Below, in pieces: positions 4,928 through 7,364 of a DNA stretch of 7,364 nt (positions are counted from its first letter, which is position 1; every line of letters starts with the position of its first letter). Source of the stretch: Bacteroidales bacterium UBA1217 (lineage in GTDB: Bacteria > Bacteroidota > Bacteroidia > Bacteroidales > P3); the NCBI GenBank assembly GCA_002309335.1, contig DBXH01000054.1:1-7364 (forward strand), given 5' to 3'. The notes under the pieces are model-generated. The model was given only the letters and a program-made list of their open reading frames with translations, had not been told where the DNA came from and ran no database searches. A program made the position numbers and the translations under genes.

Positions 4928-5725
4928 TTATTTTCTGGCAAATTTACCGGAAACATTTTTTGAAAGGAGACCTTTTGCACTGGCCAGGTTGACGGCACTT
5001 GCAGTCATAGTCAGAGCTTTCTTAGGCATAGCTGCATCGCTGTTTACGCCATCATAAACAAGAGCAGCAACATTCCACATTGTGGCATTGGCAACGAGGC
5101 TGATTGTTGATGCGTCAGCATCGAAGGCCGAAATGTTGATGACGAGGTCTTGTGCCCACCAGTCACCGACAGTCTGATCGCCCAAAGTAACACCTCTCTC
5201 AGGATCATCATAATATTGCAGGTAGGTGTTTCCTATCGAGGCCTGACCCTGAGCAGCATTAATGGTAGCGTCACCGTTGATGGTTCCAACAGCAGGTGCG
5301 CTGTTGCTGTAAAGGATTAACCAGGGATGCTCGGCTGTAGCATTCTGTGAAGTTGCAATCAGAAAAGCGGAACCATTGGTTTGGCCGTTGATATACTGGG
5401 CGTTCCAGGTAAGATCACCAAAAACAACCTTTATGCCAGTCTGAACTGCGAAGTTGGCAGTGTACTCAGCGTCAGCGGTAACGGTGACGAGACGGGGGTT
5501 GTTCTTAACGCCGTCGTTCCACTCAACGAAGTTGTAACCAGCGTTAGCGGTAGCCTCGAGGGTAGCGGTTGCGCCGCTCTCATACTTACCACCACCGGTA
5601 ACTGTACCAGCGTCAGCGGGGTTAGCCTTAACGGTGATTTTGTAGGTTTCGGTGTCGTCGCCGCAGGCAACAAACATTGAGCAAGCTACTAAAGCGATGC
5701 CCAAAAATTTAAATACATTCTTCAT
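4928..5725 (-). CDS. Putative surface lipoprotein with a divergent InlB-type repeat domain
   Basis: This is a 265-residue protein. The signal peptide ends at lipobox F-V-A-C with Cys21 the likely lipidation site; an earlier L-V-A-C (12-15) falls too far inside the hydrophobic core. Gly-Asp-Asp follows the Cys, resembling the acidic export signal that sends Bacteroidota lipoproteins to the outer surface. Residues 28-93 form one divergent InlB B-repeat-like domain (Y-K-I-T-V-K-A-N-P, G-T-V-T-G-G-G-x-Y, G-A-T-A-T-L-x-A-x-A, G-Y-N-F-V-E-W-N-D-G, A-x-Y-T-A-N-F), a fold common in secreted and adhesive proteins. Residues 97-250 are a further beta-rich region with Trp and Asn that I do not recognise. 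It is first in the three-lipoprotein unit, 21 bp ahead of the next gene. The AT-rich leader has no SD. Adhesion or ligand binding at the surface is inference. Confidence 0.82.
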   Translation of the reverse strand: MKNVFKFLGIALVACSMFVACGDDTETYKITVKANPADAGTVTGGGKYESGATATLEATANAGYNFVEWNDGVKNNPRLVTVTADAEYTANFAVQTGIKVVFGDLTWNAQYINGQTNGSAFLIATSQNATAEHPWLILYSNSAPAVGTINGDATINAAQGQASIGNTYLQYYDDPERGVTLGDQTVGDWWAQDLVINISAFDADASTISLVANATMWNVAALVYDGVNSDAAMPKKALTMTASAVNLASAKGLLSKNVSGKFARK

Positions 5726-5788
5726 TTTTGATTGTGTTTTAATAGGTTAATAATTAATTATTATCTTTTTCGGGTTTAAATTTTTATG

Positions 5789-5796
5789 CAAAAATA
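5789..5796 (-). promoter_or_regulatory. Bacteroidota-type -7 box (TATTTTTG) for the lipoprotein genes
   Basis: On the minus strand TATTTTTG (5796-5789) matches TAnnTTTG exactly and lies about 63 bp before the ATG at 5725, giving a leader of roughly 55-60 nt. No good TTTG -33 element is present; the upstream DNA is A/T-homopolymeric, which may act as an UP-like element. AT-rich sequence makes chance matches more likely, so confidence is moderate. Confidence 0.5.
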
Positions 5797-5909
5797 CATC
5801 TTTTTTTTAATATGGAATAAAAATTTAAGATTTTTTAATGAATTATGAGTTTGTTTAATTGTGGTTTGAATAGGAATCAGGAGTTGGATGATAGTTTGGT
5901 TGATTGAGG

Positions 5910-5945
5910 CAGCATTTCTTTTTCAAAAGCAAAAAAGAAACGCTG
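5910..5945. repeat. Hairpin-forming inverted repeat (CAGCATTTCTTTTT / AAAAAGAAACGCTG)
   Basis: The 14-base arms 5910-5923 and 5932-5945 pair with a single mismatch (A5914 against C5941), which becomes a G-U wobble in minus-strand RNA. The loop is 8 nt. The CTTTTT/AAAAAG inner stem could act as a weak bidirectional terminator, but neither side carries a good U-tract. It lies at the left border of the larger structured region. Confidence 0.6.
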
Positions 5946-5981
5946 GCAAAGAAAAGTGCTTTATTGTCGAAGTAATGCCGC

Positions 5982-6095
5982 TGAGGGAATTGGCTAAAAT
6001 CCTACCTTCCGGAGCTAAACCGACTAACGCGCAAGCTTGAACGGAGTCAGTTCTTAACGCTCCTCCAAGTAGGATTTCTTTACGTCATTCCCTCA
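5982..6095. repeat. Nested imperfect inverted repeat, about 114 bp, possible small mobile element or structured RNA
   Basis: Four paired blocks occur in nested order. TGAGGGAAT (5982-5990) pairs with ATTCCCTCA (6087-6095), AAATCCTAC (5997-6005) with GTAGGATTT (6069-6077), GGAGC (6011-6015) with GCTCC (6059-6063), and GACT (6022-6025) with AGTC (6045-6048). The intervening bases are mismatched, giving a long arm with internal loops. There is no open reading frame. The order is too regular to be chance. A decayed MITE-like element or a folded RNA are both possible. Confidence 0.6.
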
Positions 6096-6114
6096 AAACT
6101 GGTTGCGCCGTTAT

Positions 6115-6142
6115 CCAAAACGTTAGTAGTTCCTACTTTTGG
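6115..6142. repeat. Small hairpin right of the nested inverted repeat
   Basis: CCAAA (6115-6119) pairs with TTTGG (6138-6142), and AGTAG (6125-6129) pairs with CTACT (6133-6137) around a TTC loop; the five bases 6120-6124 are unpaired. The inner part repeats the GTAG/CTAC theme of the neighbouring arms (6002-6005, 6069-6072), so it may be a diverged piece of the same element. Confidence 0.45.
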
Positions 6143-6203
6143 GGTTCTGATTAGGAATTGATTTTATAGGATAAGTTTCTGGGGGATAGGGGATTGAATG
6201 ACG

Positions 6204-6258
6204 ATATGCATAAAATATGCGTAAACCTAGAATTGACCCAGAACTGACCTAGAATTGA
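6204..6258. repeat. 55-bp block of five consecutive 11-bp units
   Basis: Read on the plus strand the units are ATATGCATAAA (6204), ATATGCGTAAA (6215), CCTAGAATTGA (6226), CCCAGAACTGA (6237) and CCTAGAATTGA (6248), with no gaps. Units 1-2 differ by one base, units 3 and 5 are identical, and unit 4 differs from them by two. The next 11 bases (CCAAGAGTGTG) match unit 5 at only 6 positions. It lies about 40 bp downstream of the permease stop codon and does not encode a protein repeat, as 11 is not a multiple of three. Confidence 0.8.
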
Positions 6259-6297
6259 CCAAGAGTGTGTTTGATTGTATTGTGGTAATGGAGAAGG

Positions 6298-7364
6298 TTA
6301 GTTTTTGATGTCGAGGGCGTCGCGGATACCGTTGCCTAGGAGCATAAAGGCCAGGACGATAAACATAATGGCGAGGCCGGGGATGAATGCTTGGTAGGCG
6401 CTGTCGAGGAGTATTTGTCCGTAGTTCTCTTTGACCATCGAGCCCCACGAAGGCATAGGGGGTTGGACGCCGATGCCGAGAAAGCTAAGACCTGCCTCGA
6501 GAAGGATGGCGCTTGCGAAGTTGGAGGCTGTTATAACGGTTACGGGACCTGTGATGTTGGGCAGTATGTGTCGGAAGATGATGCGTGGAGTGCGGTAGCC
6601 GAGTGCCCGTGCCGCCTCGATATACTCTTTCTCTTTGATTGACAACACTTGTCCGCGTACCACACGAGCTACGTCGACCCACATTGTAAGACCGACGGCG
6701 ATAAACACCTGCCAGAAACCTTTGCCCAACGCGAAAGTGATGGCTATGACCAGCAGGACGGTGGGGATGGACCAGACGACGTTGATGAACCACATTATGA
6801 CGTTGTCGACCCAACCGCCATAGTAGGCTGCCAATGAGCCAAGCAGTATGCCGATGAGGAGCGCGATGGCTACGGCGATGAAGCCTACCGAGAGGCTTAC
6901 GCGGCTGCCAATCATCACCTGGCTCAGGATGTCGCGGCCGTAGGTGTCGGTGCCGAGGAAGAAGGTGCGCTGCTTGATTTGCTTGACCTTGGAGGTGTGG
7001 AAACTGCGCCGCTCGCCGTCGTTGGGTGAGGAGCCGGTGTAGGTCTCTATGATTATGCTGTCGCCTTGCTGATTGTAGGAATAGACGGGGATGGCTTCGG
7101 CGTCGAGCGGACGGCCATTGACGAGGGTCTTGAGCGGCCCGCAATGTTCGTGGCGGGTGCCATCGTCAACATAGATGAAGGTGGCCTTGCTGAAGGGTTT
7201 CTTAGAGGCTAGCTCGAGATATTGCTGGTTGCAGTAGGGTGTGTGGTCGGGTGTGATGAGGTAGCCAAGAATTGCGATAAGGACGAAGAAAGCTATGATG
7301 AAGAGACTTGCCACAGCCAGGCGGTTGCGGCGGAAACGCTGCCACAACTGTGAGTTGAGGCTTT
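6298..7364 (-). CDS. Oligopeptide/dipeptide-type ABC transporter permease (OppC/DppC family), 5' end outside the window
   Basis: This is an inner-membrane permease of a peptide-type ABC importer. The reading frame stays open to the window edge (…S-L-N-S-Q before L-W-Q-R-F-R-R-N-R-L-A), so the true start lies beyond 7364; the TTG at 7347 is only an internal Leu codon. Numbering from that Leu, TM1 is about 11-31. The family signature L-G-T-D-T-Y-G-R-D-I-L is at 131-141, and the EAA loop that contacts the ATPase is E-A-A-R-A-L-G…I-L-P-N (244-264). Further TM segments lie at about 152-176, 184-206, 211-230, 270-292 and 318-338. The periplasmic segment between TM1 and L-G-T-D is about 100 residues, roughly twice the usual length, and carries two Cys (39, 69) that could form a disulfide. 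No partner OppB, OppD or OppA gene is inside the window. Confidence 0.93.
   Translation of the reverse strand, partial: SLNSQLWQRFRRNRLAVASLFIIAFFVLIAILGYLITPDHTPYCNQQYLELASKKPFSKATFIYVDDGTRHEHCGPLKTLVNGRPLDAEAIPVYSYNQQGDSIIIETYTGSSPNDGERRSFHTSKVKQIKQRTFFLGTDTYGRDILSQVMIGSRVSLSVGFIAVAIALLIGILLGSLAAYYGGWVDNVIMWFINVVWSIPTVLLVIAITFALGKGFWQVFIAVGLTMWVDVARVVRGQVLSIKEKEYIEAARALGYRTPRIIFRHILPNITGPVTVITASNFASAILLEAGLSFLGIGVQPPMPSWGSMVKENYGQILLDSAYQAFIPGLAIMFIVLAFMLLGNGIRDALDIKN

Larger units (their letters stand above)
5726..6297. other. Gene-free region between the lipoprotein unit and the permease gene
   Basis: I see no convincing coding sequence in these 572 bp on either strand. The left part (5726-5880) is very AT-rich and holds the lipoprotein promoter. 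The middle (5905-6145) is more balanced in composition and dense in inverted repeats. The right part (6150-6297) contains an 11-bp-period tandem block. No tRNA, and no clear terminator for the permease gene, was found. Confidence 0.6.

Noticed and set aside
6485..7144. Minus-strand open frame of 219 codons inside the permease gene
   Set aside because: The Arg/His/Ser-rich peptide is a shifted frame of the permease, which has clear EAA and L-G-T-D motifs in the other frame.
7345..7347. TTG as the start codon of the permease
   Set aside because: The frame remains open to the window edge, and residues S-L-N-S-Q before it fit the usual N-terminal tail of OppC proteins, so the gene is truncated by the window rather than starting there.

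Overview
The window looks like a chromosomal segment from a member of the Bacteroidota, most likely Bacteroidales. Three signs point there. Three minus- or plus-strand genes have a TAnnTTTG -7 box, the element used by the Bacteroidota primary sigma factor. Most starts lack a Shine-Dalgarno sequence. Several short lipoproteins have the typical Bacteroidota signal peptide, and one has an acidic Gly-Asp-Asp stretch after the lipidated Cys. No species can be named from the sequence alone.

Layout. Positions 1-384 hold no gene. They contain a 65-bp GC-rich element in two tandem copies plus a third partial copy, a 46-bp inverted repeat (258-303), a -7 box (314-321) and a class I preQ1 riboswitch (340-374). 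These lead into queF (385-849, plus strand). Everything after queF is on the minus strand. Read in the direction of transcription there are three units. (a) A partial OppC/DppC-type ABC permease enters from the right edge and stops at 6298. (b) Three lipoprotein genes run 5725 to 3957 from a promoter near 5789-5796 to an AT-rich intrinsic terminator at 3849-3894. (c) A tightly coupled three-gene operon runs 3757 to 838: a small membrane/coiled-coil protein, a 712-residue CASTOR/POLLUX-like channel protein ending in a RyR domain, and a DUF456 membrane protein. Both junctions in (c) are 4-base ATGA overlaps. The last gene converges on queF and overlaps its 3' end by 12 bp.

How the parts work together. 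QueF makes preQ1, the ligand of the riboswitch in its own leader, so that locus is a closed feedback loop for queuosine biosynthesis. The channel/RyR operon is the most interesting unit. Its main protein combines a two-helix pore, two Rossmann/RCK-like cytosolic domains and a C-terminal RyR domain, which suggests a ligand-gated or nucleotide-sensing ion channel. The small partner (one membrane helix plus an 11-residue-repeat coiled coil) and the DUF456 protein are candidate accessory subunits; this role is inferred only from gene coupling. The three lipoproteins have no clear shared function.

Positions 5726-6297 (about 570 bp) hold no convincing gene. They contain a promoter, several nested inverted repeats (5910-6142) and a 55-bp block of five 11-bp units (6204-6258).
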